A DNA stretch of 64,000 nucleotides from Bacteroidia bacterium (GTDB taxonomy: Bacteria; Bacteroidota; Bacteroidia; J057). The stretch spans positions 186,001 to 250,000 of the forward strand of contig JAWKNO010000002.1 of NCBI GenBank assembly GCA_041391665.1, written 5' to 3'. Each line of letters starts with the position of its first letter. Position 1 is the first letter of the stretch. Below, one piece after another: positions 33,803-40,398 of this stretch. The notes below the pieces were generated by a model, which was given only the letters and a program-made list of their open reading frames with translations, had not been told where the DNA came from and made no database searches. The position numbers and the translations under genes were made by a program.

Positions 33803-34168
33803 TTATGATGCATCCTGAACGATAAAAATAGCATTTCCATTGGGGTCGTAAAAGCCAAATTCGTGTGTACCCCAGGGGGTATTCATGCTCAGCTTTTCCT
33901 TGAGGATTGTACCTCTTTCTACAAATTCGTGAAACCAGTCCATAATATCAGGGACAAAAATTCTAATGACCGATCCATCCGGAATGGGGTCCTCATCGGT
34001 ACCGTGGTGGAACTGAAGATGAATTTCCAGTTTGTCCCTTCGGATTCCTGAGTATAAATTATCCCCGAAATAATAATGAAAGCCTGTGTATTGTTCGTAC
34101 CATTTCAGATCACGATCTATATCTGAAGAAGGTAATACCGGGATGATGCCTAAAGAAGAAGGAGTCAT
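33803..34168 (-). CDS. VOC (glyoxalase / bleomycin resistance) superfamily protein
   Basis: 121 aa. Two beta-alpha-beta-beta-beta modules: 'IIPVLPSSDIDRDLKWYEQ', 'EIHLQFHHG' (metal-site type His), then 'IRIFVPDIMDWFHEFVERG' and 'GTHEFGFYDPNGNAIFIVQ' (final Glu/Asp and 'DPNGN' turn). The pattern closely follows the bleomycin resistance-like subfamily, in which the protein binds drug without catalysis, but a dioxygenase or isomerase role is possible. It is transcribed away from the START gene. Confidence 0.85.
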   Translation of the reverse strand: MTPSSLGIIPVLPSSDIDRDLKWYEQYTGFHYYFGDNLYSGIRRDKLEIHLQFHHGTDEDPIPDGSVIRIFVPDIMDWFHEFVERGTILKEKLSMNTPWGTHEFGFYDPNGNAIFIVQDAS

Positions 34169-34211
34169 GTAAATTAATTTTAACTTGAGTAAAAGTAACC
34201 AAATCCAATCA

Positions 34212-34868
34212 ATGATTCAGTGTAGCCATTTTTTGTATCTGACAATCGTATTTTTAATGATTCCCGCTTATTCCCATTCACAGGCAGATTGGGAACTCCG
34301 CAAAAATTCAGACGATATTCAGGTCTATTTCAGAAGTTCGGACGATAGTGATATCAAAGAATTAAAAATCACCACCACCCTTGACTGCACACTTTCATCG
34401 GCAATAAGTGTCATTAACGATATTGAAAAAATGCCTGAATGGGTTTATCAATGTGAAGAGGCAGAATTTATTGGCAAAAACGAAGGCGCTGCATTCACGT
34501 TTGTGAACCGAACGGTTGTGCCTTTTTTTTTCAAGGACCGGGAAATTGTATTACAGTGTACGACTTTTCAGGAAAGACCTTCGCTGAAAACCTGCTCTCG
34601 TTGTGTGGCCCGGCCGGATGCGTTGGCATTGAATCCGGATTATATACGGGTGGAGAAAGCCATTTCGGAGTGGACTTTTTGGCCGCAGGAGGATGGTACA
34701 CTAAAAGTCGAGTATTTTTTTATCGCAGATCCGGGAGGATATGTTCCGGCCTGGCTGATAAATTTTGCGCTTGATTATGGGCCTGTTAATACATTAAAAC
34801 AGTTTAAGAAAAGGGTTCATCTGGAGGAATATGCAAAAGCCAGGCTAACCTATATTCAGGATCATTAA
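34212..34868 (+). CDS. Exported START-domain lipid-binding-like protein
   Basis: 218 aa from the ATG at 34212; a TTG at 34185 is rejected because the signal peptide begins at 34212. The leader is MIQCSHFLYLTIVFLMIPAY and cleavage is near 'SHSQA'. The mature part is a START/Bet v 1-like fold: 'WELRKNSDDIQVYFRSSDDS', 'AISVINDIEKMPEWVYQCEE', 'FTFVNRTVVPFFFKDREIVL', 'EWTFWPQEDGTLKVEYFF' and 'VPAWLINFALDYGPVNTLKQ'. These fit bacterial START-domain proteins. Periplasmic lipid or hydrophobic ligand binding is likely; ligand unknown. Confidence 0.8.
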   Translation: MIQCSHFLYLTIVFLMIPAYSHSQADWELRKNSDDIQVYFRSSDDSDIKELKITTTLDCTLSSAISVINDIEKMPEWVYQCEEAEFIGKNEGAAFTFVNRTVVPFFFKDREIVLQCTTFQERPSLKTCSRCVARPDALALNPDYIRVEKAISEWTFWPQEDGTLKVEYFFIADPGGYVPAWLINFALDYGPVNTLKQFKKRVHLEEYAKARLTYIQDH

Positions 34869-34913
34869 AGCTGTCTGTCGATTTTTTAGGATTCAGATTA
34901 CGGGGCTCCAAAA

Positions 34914-34946
34914 ACAAAAAAGCCCAAACCGATTTCCGGTTTGGAC
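34914..34946 (-). terminator. Terminator of tRNA-Arg
   Basis: On the minus strand, CCAAACCG, GAAAT loop, CGGTTTGG, GC, then TTTTTTG, starting a few bases after the tRNA 3' end. Confidence 0.8.
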
Positions 34947-34949
34947 CTG

Positions 34950-35023
34950 TGATCCCGCAGGGGCTCGAACCCCGAACCTACTGCTTAGAAGGCAGTTGCT
35001 CTATCCAGTTGAGCTACGGGACC
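34950..35023 (-). tRNA. tRNA-Arg (anticodon TCT)
   Basis: 74 nt. Acceptor stem GGTCCCG pairs with CGGGATC (one G-T), discriminator A. Anticodon loop CTTCTAA gives TCT. T-arm 'CGGGGTTCGAGCCCCTG' is standard. CCA is not encoded. Confidence 0.95.
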
Positions 35024-35115
35024 GGACTGGCTATATCGCCTGAAATTATCAGAGTGCAAATGTACGGCTTTTGGTGAAAAATCAAAAGGATTGCTGGTAG
35101 AAAATCGAGGTAATT

Positions 35116-35574
35116 TCAGGTTCCCCTATATTCCATTTTATACAGATCAAACCCCTTCGCCCAGTAGTCTTTCACCGTTTCCACAAGTTGGAAACCCACT
35201 TTTTCATAAAATTTGTAAACCAGTTGGGAAGTTCTGACAATAATCGTTTCAACTTCCGCAAATTCTTTTAATCGCTCAATCCGGTACTTAAGCAATGTTT
35301 TTCCAAGCGATTTACCCTGAAAATCTGGATGAATGATATCCCAGCTTATTTTCCCGACGGCGTGATTTCCTGAAAAATTAAATCCCCCGCAGCCGCAGAT
35401 TTGCCCGTCTGTTTCAATCACAAAATAGTATTCGATCTCATTTTCAAGGTAATAGATCAAATCCGATTCCTCTTCCGGAGAAAAAAAATCAGGAGTATTT
35501 AGCCGCAACAAGGTCAATACTGCCGGCTGGTCGGTGTGTTGATATTCTCTGATCGTGATGGTGGGTTGATTCAT
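35116..35574 (-). CDS. GNAT family N-acetyltransferase
   Basis: 152 aa. Motif A of the acetyl-CoA site is 'DIIHPDFQGKSLGKTLLKYR' (residues about 86-105; Q/R-x-x-G-x-G/A type), preceded by the beta-4 strand 'GCGGFNFSGNHAVGKISW' and followed by 'IIVRTSQLVYKFYEKVGFQLV', quoted in part, the usual C-terminal half. Substrate unknown. Its start overlaps the GrpB stop by 4 bp (ATGA), so the two are translationally coupled. Confidence 0.88.
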   Translation of the reverse strand: MNQPTITIREYQHTDQPAVLTLLRLNTPDFFSPEEESDLIYYLENEIEYYFVIETDGQICGCGGFNFSGNHAVGKISWDIIHPDFQGKSLGKTLLKYRIERLKEFAEVETIIVRTSQLVYKFYEKVGFQLVETVKDYWAKGFDLYKMEYRGT

Positions 35575-36107
35575 TGGATATCATTTTTGGCCATTTCGAC
35601 GATTGACAGAATAAACTCCCGGGCGCGTATTTGTTTGAGATTCGCATAGATTTTTCTGTCCCCTTTGCTGTCTGCTGCTATGGCGTACTTTAGGTTTTGA
35701 TATTCAATCCTTGCCGGTTCATGGTCTCTGAGAAAATTCCTGAATAAAATATGTCTTTTAAGCTCTTCACTGTCGGTGGAACAAACGTACAGATGATGGC
35801 TTATGGAATCCAGAACTTTATGGAAACCAGCATCACCGGGTCTTTTAAAAACCTCTCTGCCTGGAATTCCCTGATCACCGTTATGGATATAGCCGATTTT
35901 CTCCAAACATTCTTTCACACTCAGGAAATTTACAGACGGAGGATAGATCAGGTCAATATCGATAATCGGTTTAGCCGCCAGTCCGATTACGGAAGTGCTT
36001 CCAATATGTTCAATGCGAATATTGCTATCCGATATAGATGTTTGGAGAATGGCTTTGATAGATTCAAAATTTTCAGGCCAAAGCGAGTTGTATGGCTGTA
36101 GTATCAT
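35571..36107 (-). CDS. GrpB/UPF0157 family (nucleotidyltransferase-fold) protein
   Basis: 178 aa. The family motifs 'RIEHIGSTSVIGLAAKPIID' (residues about 31-50, the GS..V.GL..K..ID signature), 'IDIDLIYPP' and 'GREVFKRPGDAGFHKVLDSI..HHLYVC' are all present. Members have a minimal nucleotidyltransferase fold and their biochemical role is not settled. It is coupled to a GNAT gene (4-bp overlap); small gene pairs of this kind occur in resistance or modification contexts, but nothing more can be said here. Confidence 0.88.
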   Translation of the reverse strand: MILQPYNSLWPENFESIKAILQTSISDSNIRIEHIGSTSVIGLAAKPIIDIDLIYPPSVNFLSVKECLEKIGYIHNGDQGIPGREVFKRPGDAGFHKVLDSISHHLYVCSTDSEELKRHILFRNFLRDHEPARIEYQNLKYAIAADSKGDRKIYANLKQIRAREFILSIVEMAKNDIQ

Positions 36108-36167
36108 GGGGGGGATTACATTTTGACTACTCCGAATTAACCCGTATATTTATAATAAAGCAATAAA

Positions 36168-36374
36168 ATGGTTGTAGAAAGAACAGAAAAAGAGATTATT
36201 ATAAGACTTTCAAGCGGTATAGACTGGGGTGATCTTGAGTCCATTCTAAAGTATATACGCTATCGTGAGGTCGTATCAAAAAGCAAGGCTACCCAGGAGC
36301 AAATTGACCAAATCACATCCGAGATGAATAAGTCCTGGTGGGCAGAAAATCAAAACCGCTTTCTCAAACCATGA
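36168..36374 (+). CDS. Antitoxin-like small protein upstream of PIN toxin
   Basis: 68 aa: MVVERTEKEIIIRLSSGIDW, then 'GDLESILKYIRYREVVSKSKATQEQIDQITSEMN'. It has an N-terminal 'IIIRLSSG' strand and a helical body, as in short antitoxins paired with PIN toxins in Bacteroidota; no firm family. The stop TGA overlaps the PIN ATG (ATGA), so it is very probably the cognate antitoxin and autorepressor. Confidence 0.7.
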   Translation: MVVERTEKEIIIRLSSGIDWGDLESILKYIRYREVVSKSKATQEQIDQITSEMNKSWWAENQNRFLKP

Positions 36375-36814
36375 AAGTCATTGTGGATACTAATGTGGTG
36401 GTTAGTGCTATCCTAAATCCAAACAGTAAAGCGGGGGAGCTGATAATCTTTGGAAGGCAACATTTTACTTTTTTTGCCCCTAATCTGATGAAAATAGAGG
36501 TCAAAAAACATCAAGTACGCCTGCAGGAAATATCCAAACTCAGTGAAGTAGAATTTAATAGTGTGCGGGAAGAACTTTTTGAATGCCTTTCCTTTATTTC
36601 AGAAGAGCAAATAGCCTATGAACATTGGCACAACGCTATTCCGATTGTAAGAGATGTTGATATGGATGACATTGCCTTTGTAGCACTAGCCGAATATCTG
36701 GACGCTATGCTATGGACAGGAGATAAGCGATTGCTCCAAGCAATGCAGCAACGTGGGTATAAAAGGGGAATATCATCCGATACATTATATCAAAATTGGT
36801 TATCTGTCAGATAA
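36371..36814 (+). CDS. PIN-domain toxin (VapC-like putative RNase)
   Basis: 147 aa from the ATG at 36371, chosen because it overlaps the antitoxin stop and begins on the motif. The PIN catalytic acidic residues are visible: Asp6 in 'MKVIVDTNVVVSAIL', Glu43 in 'KIEVKKH', the cluster Asp95/97/99/100 in 'VRDVDMDDIAFVALAE', and Asp118 in 'LWTGDKRL'. It is the 'putative toxin-antitoxin toxin component, PIN family' type, which cleaves RNA with Mg. It appears intact. Confidence 0.85.
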   Translation: MKVIVDTNVVVSAILNPNSKAGELIIFGRQHFTFFAPNLMKIEVKKHQVRLQEISKLSEVEFNSVREELFECLSFISEEQIAYEHWHNAIPIVRDVDMDDIAFVALAEYLDAMLWTGDKRLLQAMQQRGYKRGISSDTLYQNWLSVR

Positions 36815-36875
36815 GAAGGTGAAGTGGGGTAATTCAATGTGGCATGGGGTATGATGGAAAGACGGTCTCGTCCTA

Positions 36876-36905
36876 AAAAAAAGGACCACTATTCAGTGAT
36901 CCTTT
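36876..36905 (-). terminator. Terminator hairpin copy 1
   Basis: Minus strand AAAGGATCACT, loop GAAT, AGTGGTCCTTT, then TTTT. An 11-bp stem with one T-G pair. Confidence 0.7.
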
Positions 36906-37137
36906 ATGTTTTTGTCGAGGTGGTGTGCCTAAGCACACGGCCCCTGCTCCCAAAGCTGCCCATCAATCATAAAAAAACGGAATGATAAAGTAATTGGGAG
37001 AAAGTAAACTTTCCGAAGCGAAGCAGAAACCATCTGCATAGGCAGACTCACAAAGGGCGCAAGGAAACTGCGCTTTGTGTCCCTCGTGGCTTCCTTGTGT
37101 CCCTCGTGGTTTATCCCGATAAGTTGATAATTCCGAA

Positions 37138-37167
37138 AAAAAAAGGACCACTATTCAGTGATCCTTT
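37138..37167 (-). terminator. Terminator hairpin copy 2
   Basis: Same 26-nt hairpin as copies 1 and 3, followed on the minus strand by a long T run. Confidence 0.7.
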
Positions 37168-37286
37168 ATGTTTTTGTTGAGGTGGTGTGCCTAAGCACAC
37201 GGCCCCCTGCTCCCAAAGCGGTTTTTTTGTCGAGGTGGTGTGCCTAAGCACACGGCCCCCTGCTCCCAAAGCTGCCCATCAACCAT

Positions 37287-37317
37287 AAAAAAAAGGACCA
37301 CTATTCAGTGATCCTTT
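37287..37317 (-). terminator. Terminator hairpin copy 3, probably serving tRNA-Pro
   Basis: The first of the three hairpins downstream of tRNA-Pro on the minus strand; one altered tRNA-Pro fragment (37326-37369) lies between it and the tRNA. Confidence 0.78.
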
Positions 37318-37375
37318 ATGTTTTTGTCGAGGTGGTGTGCCTAAGCACACGGCCCCCTGCTCCCAAAGCGGTTTG

Positions 37376-37450
37376 TCGAGGTGGCAGGATTCGAACCTGC
37401 GGCCCCCTGCTCCCAAAGCAGGTACGCTAACCGGACTGCGCTACACCTCG
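37376..37450 (-). tRNA. tRNA-Pro (anticodon TGG)
   Basis: 75 nt. Acceptor CGAGGTG / CACCTCG, discriminator A. Anticodon stem-loop CCTGC-TTTGGGA-GCAGG, T-arm GCAGG-TTCGAAT-CCTGC. CCA is not encoded. It is the intact parent of the surrounding fragments. Confidence 0.95.
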
Positions 37451-37467
37451 AAATAATAATTCAATAA

Positions 37468-37512
37468 ACCAAAGCAGGTACGCTAATCTGCCTAAGCAGA
37501 CGCTACACCTTG
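37468..37512 (-). pseudogene. tRNA-Pro 5'-half fragment with replaced D-arm
   Basis: On the plus strand, CCAAAGCAGGTACGCTAA then TCTGCCTAAGCAGA then CGCTACACCTTGAAA. Compared with tRNA-Pro, CCGGACTG of the D-arm has been replaced by the 14-nt perfect hairpin TCTGC-CTAA-GCAGA, with one C to T change in the acceptor. It is complementary in content to the 3'-half fragments on the other side of the tRNA. Confidence 0.75.
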
Positions 37513-37524
37513 AAATTGACCTTT

Positions 37525-37561
37525 CAAAAAAAAAGAACAAAGCTAGCCAAAGCTAGCTTTG
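37525..37561 (-). terminator. Terminator of tRNA-Ser
   Basis: Minus strand CAAAGCTAGC, loop TTTG, GCTAGCTTTG, then TTC and nine T. A 10-bp perfect stem immediately after the tRNA. Confidence 0.85.
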
Positions 37562-37565
37562 ATGG

Positions 37566-37654
37566 CGGAGAGGGAGGGATTCGAACCCTCGATACCCTTT
37601 TCAAGGTATGACGGTTTAGCAAACCGTTGGTTTCAGCCACTCACCCACCTCTCC
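37566..37654 (-). tRNA. tRNA-Ser (anticodon GCT)
   Basis: 89 nt with a long class II variable arm (ATACCTTGAAAAGGGTAT). Acceptor GGAGAGG / CCTCTCC, discriminator G. The anticodon loop within GGTTTGCTAAACC gives GCT. T-arm GAGGG-TTCGAAT-CCCTC. Confidence 0.95.
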
Positions 37655-37798
37655 AAAGCGATTGCAAAGATAGTAATTCAGAATAAAAAGCCTAAACTTT
37701 TTTTAAATTTCCTTAGATTTTTTTTACGCAGACTCTTCTCTTTGGTTACTACTTGTTTTGAGCTAACTTCACTTTCTACAATACGAACAAAATACACT

Positions 37799-39214
37799 GT
37801 GTACGGCTATATTCTCAAAAGAATTTTTTGGTTTTTTCCTACCCTGCTGATCATCTCTCTGCTGGCATTTATGATTAGCTTGTTTTCGGATATAGATCCG
37901 GTAGCAAACCAATGCCAGGGACTGAATGAGGGTTTGACTTTTAGACAGATTGTGCAATGTGAAGATACACTTCGGGCAAAATACAATCAACTCCTGCCTG
38001 TCTTTTATATTGAAATAACAACGATGGCAGAACCCGGTCATCTTCATGAGATTTACCCTAAATCTACCCGTAATGCGCTCCGAAGACTTACCGTTGCTAG
38101 TGGCAACTGGGAAAGCGTCCAAGAGTGGTATCTTTCTATTCAGGCTTTTTATGATTCCGTTTCGCTGCTTTCTCTCCATGGTGTGTCTCCTGATTCTCTC
38201 AGAATGGTCAGAAGCATCCGTCAGGAACTGCTCCAAAGAACCCGCAACCTGATGGGCTCAGGAAAACCTGATGTTATTAACCCCAAACTGGCAGCCATCG
38301 AAAAATATTTAGCAGATTATCCCTGCCTGGCTCGCCTGAATATACCCTTTCTTCATGTGTTGCGGGCCTGGGACAATCTGGACGACAATTCACAGCATTG
38401 GAAGTCTTACTTGCCCAAAATCATCTGGCATGGTACGGCCAACCGTTACCATAGATGGCTGTCAGATATCGTGCTAATGGGTGACTTTGGCATTTCCTGG
38501 ACCCATGACCGACCCGTAAGTGAAAGGATTGGCTCGCTGTTTTTTTACTCTTTTTTATTCACCGTCATTTCTGTCTTTTTTGCTTATGGGATCGGCATTC
38601 CTTTGGGTATTTGGGCGGCAATGTATCGAAACCAGTGGTTTGACCGGCTGTCTGGTATTTTTGTTTTTGCACTCGATGCTATGCCAGGTTTTTGGGTTGC
38701 CAGTATGCTCCTGATATTTTTTGCGAATGCCGACGGTTTAGACTGGTTTCCCTCTACTTTTAATTTGGTGGATCCTGTGGGCTGGAAAAAAATCACTCGA
38801 TTTATTCTTCCGATACTGGCTTATACCTATGGTTCTTTCGCCGCAGTAAGTCGTGTCATGCGGGTGAGTATGCTCGAAATATTCGGACAGGATTTTATCC
38901 GTACTGCCCGGGCCAAAGGTGTACCGGAAAAGCAGGTGATCGTTCGCCATGCGCTCCGAAACGCACTCCTGCCGATGATCACAGGATTTGTGGGGATATT
39001 TCCTGCGGTGGTAAGCGGATCTGTGATTTTGGAAAATATTTTTACCATCCCGGGTATGGGCAATGAAATCATTACTGCTGTTCAGTCCAACAATATTCCT
39101 ATGATTCTGGCAGTGTTTACGCTCACGGGATTTATGACAGTATTGGGTTACCTTATCGCTGATCTTTTATATATGTGGGCAGATCCTCGAATCAGATTCT
39201 CAAAAGAAGATTGA
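37799..39214 (+). CDS. Dipeptide/oligopeptide ABC transporter permease (DppB/OppB type) with large periplasmic insertion
   Basis: 471 aa from a GTG at 37799. Extending further upstream only translates the antisense of tRNA-Ser. 'YGYILKRIFWFFPTLLIISLLAFMI' (quoted in part) is the DppB first helix. A loop of about 205 residues follows (32-237) where DppB normally has about 65, ending in the conserved 'WLSDIVLMGDFGISW...PVSERI'. Five more TM helices follow, with the EAA ATPase-contact loop 'RTARAKGVPEKQVIVRHALRNALLP' (quoted in part). No ATPase or binding protein is adjacent. Confidence 0.87.
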   Translation: MYGYILKRIFWFFPTLLIISLLAFMISLFSDIDPVANQCQGLNEGLTFRQIVQCEDTLRAKYNQLLPVFYIEITTMAEPGHLHEIYPKSTRNALRRLTVASGNWESVQEWYLSIQAFYDSVSLLSLHGVSPDSLRMVRSIRQELLQRTRNLMGSGKPDVINPKLAAIEKYLADYPCLARLNIPFLHVLRAWDNLDDNSQHWKSYLPKIIWHGTANRYHRWLSDIVLMGDFGISWTHDRPVSERIGSLFFYSFLFTVISVFFAYGIGIPLGIWAAMYRNQWFDRLSGIFVFALDAMPGFWVASMLLIFFANADGLDWFPSTFNLVDPVGWKKITRFILPILAYTYGSFAAVSRVMRVSMLEIFGQDFIRTARAKGVPEKQVIVRHALRNALLPMITGFVGIFPAVVSGSVILENIFTIPGMGNEIITAVQSNNIPMILAVFTLTGFMTVLGYLIADLLYMWADPRIRFSKED

Positions 39215-39215
39215 G

Positions 39216-40334
39216 TTGAAAACTTCTGTACATATCACCCGGGAGTCCCGCTGGAAACAATTTAAACGCGATCGGGGTGTTTTATTCGCTTTCAGCTGGC
39301 TGATTCTGATCGGGCTGACGGCATTGCTGGCTGATGTGTTGGCGCACAATCCCGAAAAGGGATGGGCACCGGTGCCTTATGGAACTGAAATCACTTACGG
39401 ACACAAGAATATTCCACCTTTTGGCCCGCACAACCATTATCTGGGTACAGATTATGCCGGACATGATCTGTTGGCAGGGTTGATTCATGGCGCCCGTATT
39501 TCACTGTCTGTCGGGCTGGCAGCAGTAAGTATTGCCGCTTTGATTGGCATCCTGCTGGGAGTGATTGCCGGCTATTGGGGCGACGACCGGTTATATATGC
39601 GAAGGGGCGTAATGCTGAGTATGTTGCCTGCCATGTTTTTTGCCTGGTTTTACGGTTTTCGGGTGAGGCGCTATGAATGGGAGGATGCGGTCGACGGAAA
39701 TTTGGAAAAACTCCCGGTTGAGATCGCAATCAGTATAGGTATTGCCATTCTTACAGTGTTTTTATGGCTTCTGGTGGGGAAAATCATCAGCTATAAGGGG
39801 TATATGGCAAAGAAGATAACTTTTCCGGCAGACAGCCTGATTATGCGTGCCATTGAAATTCTGAATTCTCTTCCCTTGTTATTGCTCATTATATCGCTTT
39901 CTGCAATTTTTGAGAGAAGTTTGGGGTTTATCACCATTATGATCGGATTATTGGGTTGGACCGGACTGGCAAGGCTGATTCGTGCAGAAACTTTACGGGT
40001 AATTCGGATGGGATATATCGAGTCTGGCAAAGCTTTAGGGTTGGGCGCATGGCGAATAGTTTTCCGGCATGTGGTACCCAATGCCATTCCCCCAGCATTG
40101 ATTGTCATCGCTTTTGGCATTGGCAATGCGATTATTGCAGAATCCGCGCTCTCATTTTTGAATCTGGTCGACGGAACTGTGACCTGGGGAAGTTTGCTGA
40201 GCAGTACCCGAAACAATTTTTCTATATGGTGGGTAGGGGTATTTCCCGGACTGGCGATCTTTCTGACGGTATTATCGTTTAACCTTATTGGAGAAAAACT
40301 CAGAGATATATTTGACCCACATCTGCCTTCCTAG
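39216..40334 (+). CDS. Dipeptide/oligopeptide ABC transporter permease (DppC/OppC type) with internal insertion
   Basis: 372 aa from a TTG at 39216, one base after the DppB stop; the next Met is too far in. The N-terminal helix and 'PHNHYLGTDYAGHDLLAGLIHGARISL' (quoted in part) are DppC signatures, and the EAA loop is 'SGKALGLGAWRIVFRHVVPN'. About 80 extra residues (123-205) with two more TM helices interrupt the usual 'GVIAGY..G..D.LIMR' region, which resumes at 'ADSLIMRAIEILNSLPLLL'. It forms the channel with the preceding permease. Confidence 0.87.
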   Translation: MKTSVHITRESRWKQFKRDRGVLFAFSWLILIGLTALLADVLAHNPEKGWAPVPYGTEITYGHKNIPPFGPHNHYLGTDYAGHDLLAGLIHGARISLSVGLAAVSIAALIGILLGVIAGYWGDDRLYMRRGVMLSMLPAMFFAWFYGFRVRRYEWEDAVDGNLEKLPVEIAISIGIAILTVFLWLLVGKIISYKGYMAKKITFPADSLIMRAIEILNSLPLLLLIISLSAIFERSLGFITIMIGLLGWTGLARLIRAETLRVIRMGYIESGKALGLGAWRIVFRHVVPNAIPPALIVIAFGIGNAIIAESALSFLNLVDGTVTWGSLLSSTRNNFSIWWVGVFPGLAIFLTVLSFNLIGEKLRDIFDPHLPS

Positions 40335-40398
40335 TGGATCGAAACTTTCAATCCACCAATATTTTTCACAACTTTGACCAGCCTTTTAATAAGACTGT

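Larger units (their letters stand above)
36815..37375 (-). repeat. Gene-free array of tRNA-Pro 3'-half fragments and duplicated terminators
   Basis: No coding gene in 560 bp. Four fragments of the adjacent tRNA-Pro lie at 36914-36956, 37176-37219, 37229-37271 and 37326-37369. Each keeps the acceptor 3' strand (GTCGAGGTGG), the variable region and the anticodon 5' part (GGCCCC(C)TGCTCCCAAAGC) but has the T-arm replaced by TGTGCCTAAGCACA. Three identical hairpins lie at 36880-36905, 37142-37167 and 37292-37317, and a spacer TGCCCATCAAYCAT plus poly-A recurs at 36957 and 37272. A segment at 36974-37134 contains other repeats, including two copies of 'TTGTGTCCCTCGTGG'. Confidence 0.85.

Noticed and set aside
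34869..34949. Gene in the gap before tRNA-Arg
   Set aside because: Only the terminator hairpin is present.
36168..36814. Phage-defence island
   Set aside because: One toxin-antitoxin pair and tRNAs alone are not sufficient; no other defence genes are visible.
36880..37370. CRISPR array
   Set aside because: The repeats are tRNA fragments and terminator hairpins of unequal spacing, with no unique spacers and no cas genes.
37559..37798. Upstream extension of the DppB reading frame with an 'REGFEPS' start
   Set aside because: This is the antisense translation of tRNA-Ser(GCT), a well-known annotation artefact. The gene starts at the GTG at 37799.
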